From contig UWSL01000019.1 in assembly GCA_900552975.1 (NCBI GenBank), forward strand, positions 1-18,025: a DNA stretch of 18,025 bases, written 5' to 3'. This document shows, in pieces, positions 1-6,461 of this stretch. Made by a program: the position numbers and the translations under genes. The notes beneath the pieces were generated by a model. The model made no database searches. It was not told the origin of the DNA and was given only the letters and a program-made list of their open reading frames with translations. Origin of the DNA: an uncultured Mycoplasmatota bacterium. Lineage in GTDB: Bacteria; Bacillota_I; Bacilli_A; RF39; UBA660. Positions within the stretch are counted from its first letter, which is position 1. The number at the start of each line of letters is the position of its first letter.

Positions 1-1215
1 TAATTTTTCTTCTATATTTTCATATCCTCTTAAAATATGGTTTATTTCAGAAATTTTAGTTTGACCAGTAGCAATCAAGCCAGCGACAACCATTGCAGCT
101 CCTGCACGTAAGTCAGTTGCTACAACTTCTTGACCATGTAATGGTGTTCTACCTGTAAAAATAGCAGTTTGGCCATTCAATTTAACGTTGGCTCCCATTT
201 TTTGTAAATATTTAATATGTCCCATTCGATTTTCATAGATTGTTTCTTCAAAAATAGACATTCCATCAGCTTGAGTAAGTAAAACACTCATTGGTTGACC
301 TAAATCAGTTACAAATCCTGGGTATACGAGCGTTTTAACATTTATTGGATTATATTTAGGGGCTTTGTTTATTATTAAATCATTTTCTGATACTTCAATA
401 GTTGCTCCAGCTTCTTTTAATTTTGATAATAAAGCTTCAATATGTTCTTCAATTATTCCACTTATTTTTAGATTATTTCCAAGCAAAGCTCCAATGATAG
501 CATATGTACCTGCTTCAATTCGATCCGGAATAACATCTATAACACAAGAAGAAAGTTTATTAACTCCTTCAATTTTAATTTCACTAGTACCAGCACCACT
601 TATTTTAGCTCCCATATTATTAAGTAAAACAGCGACATTTACTATTTCTGGTTCTTTAGCAGCATTAGAAATGTAAGTTGTCCCTTCAGCTTTTGTAGCA
701 GCTAACATTATATTTATAGTTGCTCCAACAGAAGCAAAGTCCAAATATATTCTGGCACCAGTTAATTTGTCTGCACTTAATGTATATTTACTACCATCTA
801 TTGTAACTTTTGCACCTAACTTTTCAAATCCTTTAATATGAAAGTCAATAGGTCTAGAACCAATATTACAACCTCCAGGGAAGTAAATTTCAGCATATTT
901 ATATTTACCTAGTAAAGCCCCCATAAAATAATATGAAGCTCTTAATTTATTTGATAATTCTTCTGGAATAGTGCAGTTTTTAATATTTCGACAGTCTATT
1001 TTTAAAGTCTCATTTTTGTATTCTACTTTACCATTTAATTTTTCAACTATTTCAATTAGTGAGTTAGTATCAGATATATTTGGAGCATTATAGATTATTA
1101 TTTCTTCGTCCGATAAAATAGCTGCTGGTATTAAAGCTACTATACTATTTTTAGCGCCACTTATTTTTATTTCGCCACTTAATTCTTTATTTCCGTTTAT
1201 TAGAATTTTTTTCAT
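1..1215 (-). CDS. murA: UDP-N-acetylglucosamine 1-carboxyvinyltransferase MurA (3' end cut by window edge)
   Basis: Cytoplasmic enzyme of the first committed step of peptidoglycan synthesis: transfers enolpyruvate from PEP to UDP-GlcNAc. The frame opens with ATG at 1213-1215 and stays open for 405 codons to the window edge. The family is about 420 residues, so only roughly the last 12-17 are missing. Visible landmarks are Lys22-Asn23 in ISGAKNS, the catalytic Cys116 in FPGGCNIGSRP (the residue fosfomycin alkylates in other MurA), Asp304 in PGFVTDLGQP, and the C-terminal RGYENIEEKL. The start is preceded by a GAGAG ribosome site and by a good sigma-A promoter at 1254-1282. It follows spoIIR on the same strand. 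In B. subtilis the second paralogue murAB (murZ) lies in the rho-prfA-spoIIR neighbourhood, so this may be the murAB-type copy; whether another copy exists cannot be seen here. Confidence 0.96.
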   Translation of the reverse strand, partial: MKKILINGNKELSGEIKISGAKNSIVALIPAAILSDEEIIIYNAPNISDTNSLIEIVEKLNGKVEYKNETLKIDCRNIKNCTIPEELSNKLRASYYFMGALLGKYKYAEIYFPGGCNIGSRPIDFHIKGFEKLGAKVTIDGSKYTLSADKLTGARIYLDFASVGATINIMLAATKAEGTTYISNAAKEPEIVNVAVLLNNMGAKISGAGTSEIKIEGVNKLSSCVIDVIPDRIEAGTYAIIGALLGNNLKISGIIEEHIEALLSKLKEAGATIEVSENDLIINKAPKYNPINVKTLVYPGFVTDLGQPMSVLLTQADGMSIFEETIYENRMGHIKYLQKMGANVKLNGQTAIFTGRTPLHGQEVVATDLRAGAAMVVAGLIATGQTKISEINHILRGYENIEEKL

Positions 1216-1253
1216 CTCATCACTCTCATTTAATAAGTTTTATTCATAATTTT

Positions 1254-1282
1254 ACTATATAATTATAATTAAACTTTGTCAA
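1254..1282 (-). promoter_or_regulatory. Sigma-A-like promoter for murA
   Basis: On the minus strand a perfect -35 TTGACA (1277-1282), a 17-base spacer and a -10 TATAGT (1254-1259, 5/6 to consensus) lie in the 88-base gap between spoIIR and murA. The murA start is about 40 bases downstream. This lets murA be transcribed independently of the prfA-prmC-spoIIR group. Predicted by motif only. Confidence 0.75.
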
Positions 1283-1303
1283 TTTTTAAAATGATGCTTT
1301 ACA

Positions 1304-1810
1304 CTATGGTAATACTTTATCTAAGACCTCTTGTATATATAATTTATATTCATTGTCTTCCATATTATTACTTTCTGATTCTAATAAACAAAGTGGTGGA
1401 TATAGAACACACCACCAATTATTACCCTTTGATTCTCCTAAAGATATTACCAGTGATTCATATTCACCACTATTATAATTTACACCTTTATATTCTTTAG
1501 CAGGAAAATAATTTTTTCCATATGAGATGTTGTAATTTATATTATATTTTTTTAGTATATCATCTATATTTTGTTGATTATCAGCTATTATTTTTCTAGT
1601 ATCATTGATAGATGTTGATGTGGTTATTTTTGAAAATAATTCTTTTTCTAAATCTTTTTTTATTAACATTTTCATTGCTTGATCTGCTTCTTCATTACTA
1701 TTAGCAATGATTCTAAATCTAATTGATTCATCTGGAATAAGAAACTTTTGTTTAGAAGAAATACTTAAAAATAAAACAAAGCAAAACATTATTATTATAA
1801 TTTTTTTCAT
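1304..1810 (-). CDS. spoIIR: Stage II sporulation protein R (SpoIIR)
   Basis: In spore formers SpoIIR is made in the forespore under sigma-F, is secreted into the intermembrane space, and triggers SpoIIGA to process pro-sigma-E in the mother cell. The 168-residue product begins with a lysine-flanked hydrophobic segment (residues 4-18), which fits a secretion signal. Family hallmarks follow: IRFRIIANSNEEADQAMK (30-47), a central YFPAKEYKG segment (101-109), and the signature NWWCVLYPPLC (131-141). It is shorter than B. subtilis SpoIIR (about 220 residues), mainly at the C terminus. The ATG at 1808-1810 has an AGGTGA ribosome site four bases upstream. It lies 39 bases after prmC, the order known from B. 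subtilis. Part of its ribosome site lies in a small hairpin (1818-1833). The family call is firm; whether the organism sporulates cannot be told from this window. Confidence 0.93.
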   Translation of the reverse strand: MKKIIIIMFCFVLFLSISSKQKFLIPDESIRFRIIANSNEEADQAMKMLIKKDLEKELFSKITTSTSINDTRKIIADNQQNIDDILKKYNINYNISYGKNYFPAKEYKGVNYNSGEYESLVISLGESKGNNWWCVLYPPLCLLESESNNMEDNEYKLYIQEVLDKVLP

Positions 1811-1817
1811 TTTATCA

Positions 1818-1833
1818 CCTAAATATTTTTAGG
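1818..1833 (-). promoter_or_regulatory. Small hairpin overlapping the spoIIR ribosome binding site
   Basis: The minus-strand leader holds CCTAAA-AATA-TTTAGG, a 6-bp stem with a 4-base loop. The right arm contains the AGG of the spoIIR Shine-Dalgarno AGGTGA (1815-1820). If folded it would partly hide the ribosome site. The stem is short, with only two G-C pairs, so it is weak and may be chance. Confidence 0.35.
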
Positions 1834-1849
1834 GAAAAAAAGTAATATT

Positions 1850-2584
1850 TTATTCATTAATTATAAAAATAAATCGATCAAAATGTTGTAAATCTTTTTC
1901 TAAAACTATTTTTGATGTTGGATAAAAATTTTTAGCAAATTCAATTAAAGTTTTTCCTTGAGTTGCACCAATTTCAAAAGCAATTATAAATTGATCTTTT
2001 AAGTATTCTTTAGCTGATGTTAGGATTTTTTTATAAAAATATAATCCATCATCTGGGGCGTATAAAGCCAAATGAGGCTCATTGTTTTTTACAATATCCA
2101 TTATTTCTTCGCTGTAACTTATATATGGAGGATTACTTATTATACAATCATACTTATTATTTATTGCAGCAAATATGTCACTTTCAATAAAATTTATTGA
2201 AACATTGTTGTTTAAAGCATTTTCTGTAGCTACTTCGAGAGCTGCATTTGATATATCACAAGCATCAACAATTGAATTTGGGTGAAGTTTTTTTAAAGTT
2301 ATTGGAATGCATCCACTTCCTGTTCCAATATCTAAAATTCTTATTTCTTTATTTAAAAATATTTTTTTTATTAATTCATTTGTTTTTTCTACTAATTCTT
2401 CTGTTTCACGACGAGGAATCAAAACATTGCGATTGACTTTTATTATATTTCCATAGAAATTTGTGTCACCAACAATGTATTGTACTGGTTCGCCTTCTCT
2501 TAGTCTTAAGATAGCATGATTTAAGTCTTTTTCTTTAGGAAGATACTTCTTTAAATATTCAATTTCATATTCATAATTATTCAT
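1850..2584 (-). CDS. prmC: Peptide chain release factor N5-glutamine methyltransferase PrmC (HemK)
   Basis: Methylates the glutamine of the GGQ motif in release factors RF1 and RF2, using S-adenosylmethionine, which improves termination. The product of 244 residues shows the SAM-binding motif DIGTGSG (85-91), the substrate-glutamine-binding and catalytic motif NPPY (151-154), and the PrmC-typical segments GEPVQYIVG (31-39) and LIPRRETEEL (55-64; the common form is LIPRPETEEL). It is shorter than usual (about 280-290 residues) because the N-terminal helical domain is cut to about 30 residues; the preceding gene ends 42 bases upstream, so no longer start is available. The ribosome site is weak. 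It follows prfA, its substrate gene, on the same strand, and is followed by spoIIR. Confidence 0.95.
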   Translation of the reverse strand: MNNYEYEIEYLKKYLPKEKDLNHAILRLREGEPVQYIVGDTNFYGNIIKVNRNVLIPRRETEELVEKTNELIKKIFLNKEIRILDIGTGSGCIPITLKKLHPNSIVDACDISNAALEVATENALNNNVSINFIESDIFAAINNKYDCIISNPPYISYSEEIMDIVKNNEPHLALYAPDDGLYFYKKILTSAKEYLKDQFIIAFEIGATQGKTLIEFAKNFYPTSKIVLEKDLQHFDRFIFIINE

Positions 2585-2595
2585 TTTTTACTTCT

Positions 2596-2628
2596 AAAAA
2601 ACAATATCATATCCTTGATATTGTTTTT
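2596..2628 (-). terminator. Hairpin with U-tract between prfA and prmC (attenuator-like)
   Basis: A 13-bp stem (2597-2609 with 2616-2628) with a 6-base loop begins at the prfA stop codon and is followed on the minus strand by a short T-run just before prmC. It has the layout of an intrinsic terminator but the stem is A-T rich. Since prmC has no obvious promoter of its own, partial read-through (attenuation) is the likelier reading. Confidence 0.55.
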
Positions 2629-3682
2629 ATTCTCCTTTTAGTTTTCTACGTAAATCTTCAGTTATTAATGCTTCAATGATATCATCTAAAGCTCCATCCA
2701 TAACACGATCAAGAGTATTAGTAGTATAGCCTATGCGATGATCTGTTACTCTGTTTTGAGGATAGTTATAAGTTCTTATTTTTTCTGCTCTATCACCAGT
2801 TCCAATTTTACTTCTTCTTTCACTACCAACTTCGGCATCTTGTCTTTCTTGCTCTGCTTGATAAAGACGAGCTTTTAAGACTTCCATTGCTTGAGCTTTA
2901 TTCTGTAATTGACTTCGTTCATTCTGACATGTTACGACTGTATTAGTAGGTAAATGAGTTATTCTAACTGCTGATGGTGTTGTATTAACTCCTTGACCAC
3001 CATGACCACTTGCACAGAAAGTATCTATACGTAAATCGTTAGGGTTTATCTCTATGTCAACATCTTCTACTTCTGGCATTATCAGAACAGTTGCTGTTGA
3101 TGTTTGAATACGACCATTTGACTCTGTTACAGGAACGCGTTGAACACGATGTGAACCAGATTCATATTTTAATTTAGAATAAACGTTTTCGCCTTTTATT
3201 TTTACTTCTATTTGCGAATAACCACCAGCTGTTCCAGCTTCTGAATTAATTACTTCTATCTTCCATCCTACTTTGTCAGCATAACGTGAATACATTCTAA
3301 ACAAATCGCCTGCAAAGATATTAGCTTCATCACCACCGGCTGCTCCTCTAATTTCCATAATAATGTCTTTGTCATCATTTTCATCTTTTGGAATTAATAA
3401 TATTTCTAATTCATGAGTTAATTTTTCTTTTTTTTGAGTTGATTCTTCTAATTCTAAACGAGCCATCTCACCTAATTCAGGATCATTTATTAATTCCTTA
3501 GCTTCGTCAATATTTTTAGAAACATTTAAATATTCAATATATTTATTATATGTTTCTTCTAGCTTTTTTTGTTCTTTTGATAATTTCATTAAGGTATTAT
3601 AATCAGAAAGCACTTCTTCAGAAGATAATTGCACTGTTAATTCTTCATATCTTTTTTTTATCGCTTCTAATCTATCTATCAC
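2627..3682 (-). CDS. prfA: Peptide chain release factor 1 (RF1)
   Basis: Recognises UAA and UAG in the ribosomal A site and triggers release of the finished protein. The 351-residue product has the full RF1 layout: an N-terminal coiled-coil domain, the GAAGGDEA segment (113-120), the RF1-type stop-codon tripeptide PVT (184-186, in RVPVTESNGR), and the catalytic GGQ (228-230, in SGHGGQGVNTT), the glutamine methylated by PrmC. The start is GTG at 3680-3682, with an AAAGG ribosome site about ten bases upstream; no ATG lies nearby and MIDRLEAI aligns with the normal RF1 N terminus. It is transcribed from its own extended -10 promoter (3707-3715) after the rpoE terminator, and heads the prfA-prmC-spoIIR group. 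Confidence 0.98.
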   Translation of the reverse strand: MIDRLEAIKKRYEELTVQLSSEEVLSDYNTLMKLSKEQKKLEETYNKYIEYLNVSKNIDEAKELINDPELGEMARLELEESTQKKEKLTHELEILLIPKDENDDKDIIMEIRGAAGGDEANIFAGDLFRMYSRYADKVGWKIEVINSEAGTAGGYSQIEVKIKGENVYSKLKYESGSHRVQRVPVTESNGRIQTSTATVLIMPEVEDVDIEINPNDLRIDTFCASGHGGQGVNTTPSAVRITHLPTNTVVTCQNERSQLQNKAQAMEVLKARLYQAEQERQDAEVGSERRSKIGTGDRAEKIRTYNYPQNRVTDHRIGYTTNTLDRVMDGALDDIIEALITEDLRRKLKGE

Positions 3683-3706
3683 CTAGACCACGCCTTTCGT
3701 TTTTTT

Positions 3707-3715
3707 ATTATATCA
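3707..3715 (-). promoter_or_regulatory. Extended -10 promoter for prfA
   Basis: The minus strand reads TGATATAAT, a perfect TATAAT (3707-3712) with the TG extension. No clear -35 is visible 16-18 bases upstream. It sits between the rpoE terminator and the prfA ribosome site, where a promoter is expected. An almost identical TATGATATAAT lies upstream of ywiB. Confidence 0.6.
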
Positions 3716-3735
3716 TATATGTTAAATAATTACGT

Positions 3736-3767
3736 AAAAAAACAAATGGTTTATGATAGACCATTTG
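3736..3767 (-). terminator. Intrinsic terminator of rpoE
   Basis: At the end of rpoE the minus strand folds CAAATGGT (3760-3767) against ACCATTTG (3743-3750), with the stop codon in the loop, followed directly by seven Ts (3736-3742). This closes the rpoE transcript before the prfA promoter. Confidence 0.8.
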
Positions 3768-4182
3768 CTTCTTCATCCTCGTCGATTATTACTAAATCTT
3801 TTAAATCATCATCTGTGTCTGAATCATCAGCTTCAGTATCATCATAGAAAATATCTTCTTCTTTTTCCTCTTCTTCAATATCATCTTCAACAACATCGTC
3901 ATCATCGTCATCATTATCGATGATGACTTTGGTTGAATGTTTGGTTTTTAAATCCCAATAACCATTTTCTATCATTATAAATCTATGATCAGTACTTAAC
4001 ACTTCGAAGAAAGCAGGAAGTTTTTCCATAAATTCTTCATCCGTTAAGTTTAATAAATTACATACTTCTTTAAATAATTCGTTAATTTTCATTTTGCGTC
4101 CTGATTCTGTTAAAACCATCAACGCAATATCATCATATGACATAGCTTCTAATTCTTCTATTGACATATCTTTTAATTTCAT
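3751..4182 (-). CDS. rpoE: RNA polymerase delta subunit RpoE
   Basis: A Firmicutes-specific RNA polymerase subunit that raises transcriptional specificity, recycling and response to initiating-nucleotide levels. The N-terminal globular HARE-HTH domain covers about residues 1-85 (MKLKDMSIEEL ... ENGYWDLKTKH). It is followed by an intrinsically disordered acidic tail made almost wholly of Asp and Glu, typical of delta. At 143 residues it is shorter than B. subtilis delta (173), mainly in the tail. The ATG at 4180-4182 is chosen because a strong GGAGG lies eight bases upstream; an in-frame GTG at 4204-4206 has no such site. It has its own promoter and terminator. It follows argS, as in B. subtilis (ywiB-argS-rpoE). 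Confidence 0.94.
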   Translation of the reverse strand: MKLKDMSIEELEAMSYDDIALMVLTESGRKMKINELFKEVCNLLNLTDEEFMEKLPAFFEVLSTDHRFIMIENGYWDLKTKHSTKVIIDNDDDDDDVVEDDIEEEEKEEDIFYDDTEADDSDTDDDLKDLVIIDEDEEANGLS

Positions 4183-4214
4183 ATAATTAACCTCCAAATA
4201 ATTCACTAGACACC

Positions 4215-4242
4215 ATTATACATATTTTTTTTAATATGACAA
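4215..4242 (-). promoter_or_regulatory. Sigma-A-like promoter for rpoE
   Basis: On the minus strand -35 TTGTCA (4237-4242, 5/6) and -10 TATAAT (4215-4220, 6/6) are separated by 16 bases in the argS-rpoE gap. The predicted start is about 25 bases before the rpoE ATG. Motif evidence only. Confidence 0.7.
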
Positions 4243-4272
4243 TACTAAAATGTATTATTTTATAATATTTTT

Positions 4273-6024
4273 TTACATTCTGTCTGGAACATCTATTCCT
4301 AGTATATTCAATAGTTTTAAATTATTTTCATAAACTATTCTACTTAAGCATAACCAAGACTCTTTTACTTCTGCATTTTCCTCTGTTAAAATGCGGTTTT
4401 GAGAATAAAAATTATTAAATAAATTAGTTATTTTATATAAATGTTCAGCTATTTCATTTAAAGATTTTGTTTTATATGATTTCATTAAAACATTATTAAT
4501 GTTTAAAAGTCCTATCATTATTGCTCGATCATATTCATTAGCAATAGTCGTTATTTTTTTAAATTCCACACCAGATTCTGTGGCTTTTTTTAATAATGAT
4601 TTCATTCTTATTGTGGAATATAGTAAGTATGGTCCTGTTTTACCTTGCAAGTCGCTAAATTTTACTGGATCAAATACATAATTCGTTAAACGATATGGAA
4701 TTAAGTCAGCGTATTTAACGGCTGCAAGAGATACTTGTTCTGCCACTTTTTTTCGTTCTTCGCCGGTTATATTAGGTAAGATTTTCTTTTCACATTCTTC
4801 CTCAGCTAAAGTTAGTAAAGATTCTAGAGTCATAACTCCACCATCTCTTGTTTTAAATGGTTTACCATCTTTTCCATTCATAGTTCCAAAAGGAATAAAT
4901 TCTAACTTAGTTTCTGGTTTTACAATTTCCGAAACACGAGCAGCTCTAAATGTTTGTTCAAAATGTAATGCTTGTCTTGAATCTGTTAAATACCATATTT
5001 CATCTGGATTGTGTAATTTCATTCTTTCCCAAATACATGCTAAGTCTGTAGTTTCATACGATGTACTATTATTTGATTTTACTAATAATAAAGGAGGTAT
5101 TTCATGATCATCATCAGCTTTTTGAACCTCGATAATTCTAGCTCCTTGGCTTTCTTTTATTAGATTTTTTTCTTCAAGGTACTCAATTAATTCAGGAACA
5201 TATCGATTACCATCACTTTCACCTTCCCAAATTTCAAAAGTAGTATTTAATTTATCATATATTCTTTTTATATCTGTTTTAGAAACTTTCATAATTTGAT
5301 TCCACAAGGCAGTTAATCCTTTATCACCATTCTGAAATTGAGCAGTTATTTCACGTGCTTCTTCCATATATATTTCATCATTCTTTGCTTTTTCAGAAGC
5401 TATTGGGTATATTTCCATTAAATCGGCATTAGTAACAGGTGATTTTTCGGGATATTCACCTGTAAAAGTCGAATCAAAATAAGGTAATGATGGTTGACGT
5501 TTTTTTATTTCAAGCATAACTAAACCAATTGGTCTTCCCCAATCTCCCAAATGAGCATCAGCCATAACATTGCAACCTAAGGATTTACATAATCTTTTTA
5601 AAGCTTCTCCTATATTAGCACTTCTTAAATGACCAACATGTAGAGCTTTAGCCACATTTGCTCCTCCATAATCAAAAAATATTTTTTTTGGTTCTATCCC
5701 TGTATAATTTATTTCAATATTTTGAAGCAATTCATTCATATGTTTAACTAGTTGCTCATCACTAAATGTTATGTTAATGAAACCAGGCCCAGCCATGTTA
5801 ACATCTTTATAAAGATCGTCTTTTTTTAATAAAATCAATAATTCTTCAGCTATCTCACGTGGATTTTTATGATATTTTTTAGCTAAAGACATTATTCCAT
5901 TGTATTGGTAGTCCCCAAATTCAGGACGTGATGAAATATTTAAAGTTACTTCTTCAACATCATAACCACAATCATGTAATTTTTTTTGAAGATATTGTTC
6001 TTGTTCTTTTATAAATATACCCAT
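4273..6024 (-). CDS. argS: Arginyl-tRNA synthetase
   Basis: Charges tRNA-Arg with arginine; a class I synthetase. The product (583 residues) carries the N-terminal Arg-tRNA synthetase additional domain (to about residue 95), the HIGH-type signature HVGH (129-132, in ANVAKALHVGHLRSA), the HLGDWG segment (158-163), and the C-terminal anticodon-binding DALR-type domain ending GIDVPDRM. In place of the KMSKS loop it has GKDGKPFKTRDGG (around 384-396), the form seen in E. coli ArgRS rather than the KMSTR type known from many Bacilli. ATG at 6022-6024 is preferred: it begins one base after the ywiB stop and has GAGTGA upstream; the in-frame GTG at 6031-6033 would overlap ywiB. Cotranscribed with ywiB. 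No T-box leader fits in the short upstream region. Confidence 0.97.
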   Translation of the reverse strand: MGIFIKEQEQYLQKKLHDCGYDVEEVTLNISSRPEFGDYQYNGIMSLAKKYHKNPREIAEELLILLKKDDLYKDVNMAGPGFINITFSDEQLVKHMNELLQNIEINYTGIEPKKIFFDYGGANVAKALHVGHLRSANIGEALKRLCKSLGCNVMADAHLGDWGRPIGLVMLEIKKRQPSLPYFDSTFTGEYPEKSPVTNADLMEIYPIASEKAKNDEIYMEEAREITAQFQNGDKGLTALWNQIMKVSKTDIKRIYDKLNTTFEIWEGESDGNRYVPELIEYLEEKNLIKESQGARIIEVQKADDDHEIPPLLLVKSNNSTSYETTDLACIWERMKLHNPDEIWYLTDSRQALHFEQTFRAARVSEIVKPETKLEFIPFGTMNGKDGKPFKTRDGGVMTLESLLTLAEEECEKKILPNITGEERKKVAEQVSLAAVKYADLIPYRLTNYVFDPVKFSDLQGKTGPYLLYSTIRMKSLLKKATESGVEFKKITTIANEYDRAIMIGLLNINNVLMKSYKTKSLNEIAEHLYKITNLFNNFYSQNRILTEENAEVKESWLCLSRIVYENNLKLLNILGIDVPDRM

Positions 6025-6025
6025 T

Positions 6026-6367
6026 TTAATCACTCAATTCTATTACCATTTTAGTGCTTTTATCATCTGATTCTGTTTTATACGATAATACCATTATGTT
6101 ATCTTTTTGACTAAAAGATACTTGTTCTATTGGTATATCAAATTCCTTATTATGTTCTTTTAACAAAATCGTACATGTTTTAGTTTGCAAATTTATATTA
6201 AATTTAAATTCATTATTCTCACGAAGAAAAATATGTTTATTCAAAATCATCTTACAATCATTTAACAAAAATGAAATATTGCTATTTTGATACATACAAT
6301 TAATATTTTTATATTCTTGATCAAGAAGATTATTTTTATACAATTTTAAATTCATTTTAGTTACCAT
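6026..6367 (-). CDS. ywiB: YwiB/DUF1934-type small beta-barrel protein of unknown function
   Basis: A 113-residue soluble protein without signal peptide or membrane segment, composed mainly of alternating beta-type stretches. It matches in length, character and position the DUF1934 protein YwiB found directly upstream of argS in B. subtilis; members are described as small lipocalin-like barrels with no known ligand. Recognition rests more on synteny than on strong sequence motifs. The ATG at 6365-6367 has AAAGGAG eight bases upstream. The stop is separated from the argS ATG by one base, implying translational coupling. It is read from the extended -10 promoter at 6389-6397, divergent from the PBP gene. 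Confidence 0.75.
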   Translation of the reverse strand: MVTKMNLKLYKNNLLDQEYKNINCMYQNSNISFLLNDCKMILNKHIFLRENNEFKFNINLQTKTCTILLKEHNKEFDIPIEQVSFSQKDNIMVLSYKTESDDKSTKMVIELSD

Positions 6368-6388
6368 ATTTCTTCTCCTTTGGGTAGA

Positions 6389-6397
6389 ATTATATCA
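6389..6397 (-). promoter_or_regulatory. Extended -10 promoter for ywiB-argS
   Basis: The minus strand reads TGATATAAT, with TATAAT at 6389-6394, about 22 bases before the ywiB start. No convincing -35 is visible. It lies in the 94-base divergent gap shared with the PBP gene; on the plus strand of that gap no clear promoter was seen. Confidence 0.6.
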
Positions 6398-6461
6398 TAA
6401 TATTAATACATTTGCACTTATATTTTCTGGTTTTTAAATCATAATAATAACGGGTGTTAGA

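Noticed and set aside
1276..1500. Plus-strand open frame of 74 codons
   Set aside because: It is the antisense shadow of spoIIR, with no ribosome site or recognisable product.
2402..2417. TGTTTCACG half-site resembling parS in prmC
   Set aside because: Only the left half matches; no palindrome.
3880..3925. Simple-sequence GAT/ATC-like repeat in rpoE
   Set aside because: It is the codon run for the poly-Asp/Glu tail normal for the delta subunit, not a functional DNA repeat.
4245..4275. Palindromic A/T sequence after argS as a terminator
   Set aside because: The stem has almost no G-C pairs and no clean U-tract; the rpoE promoter follows, but termination here is unsupported.
5345..5362. parS-like sequence with a TTTCACGTG core inside argS
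   Set aside because: Only about 11 of 16 bases match the parS consensus and the right half-site is lost; it lies within a conserved coding region.
5442..5455. Second Noc-binding-site candidate ATTTTTCGGGATAT
   Set aside because: 11 of 14 matches, with two of the central CCC bases replaced; not reliable beside the perfect site at 14111-14124.
6368..6461. T-box or other riboswitch upstream of ywiB-argS
   Set aside because: The leader from the predicted promoter is only about 15-20 bases, too short, and no terminator/antiterminator pair is visible.
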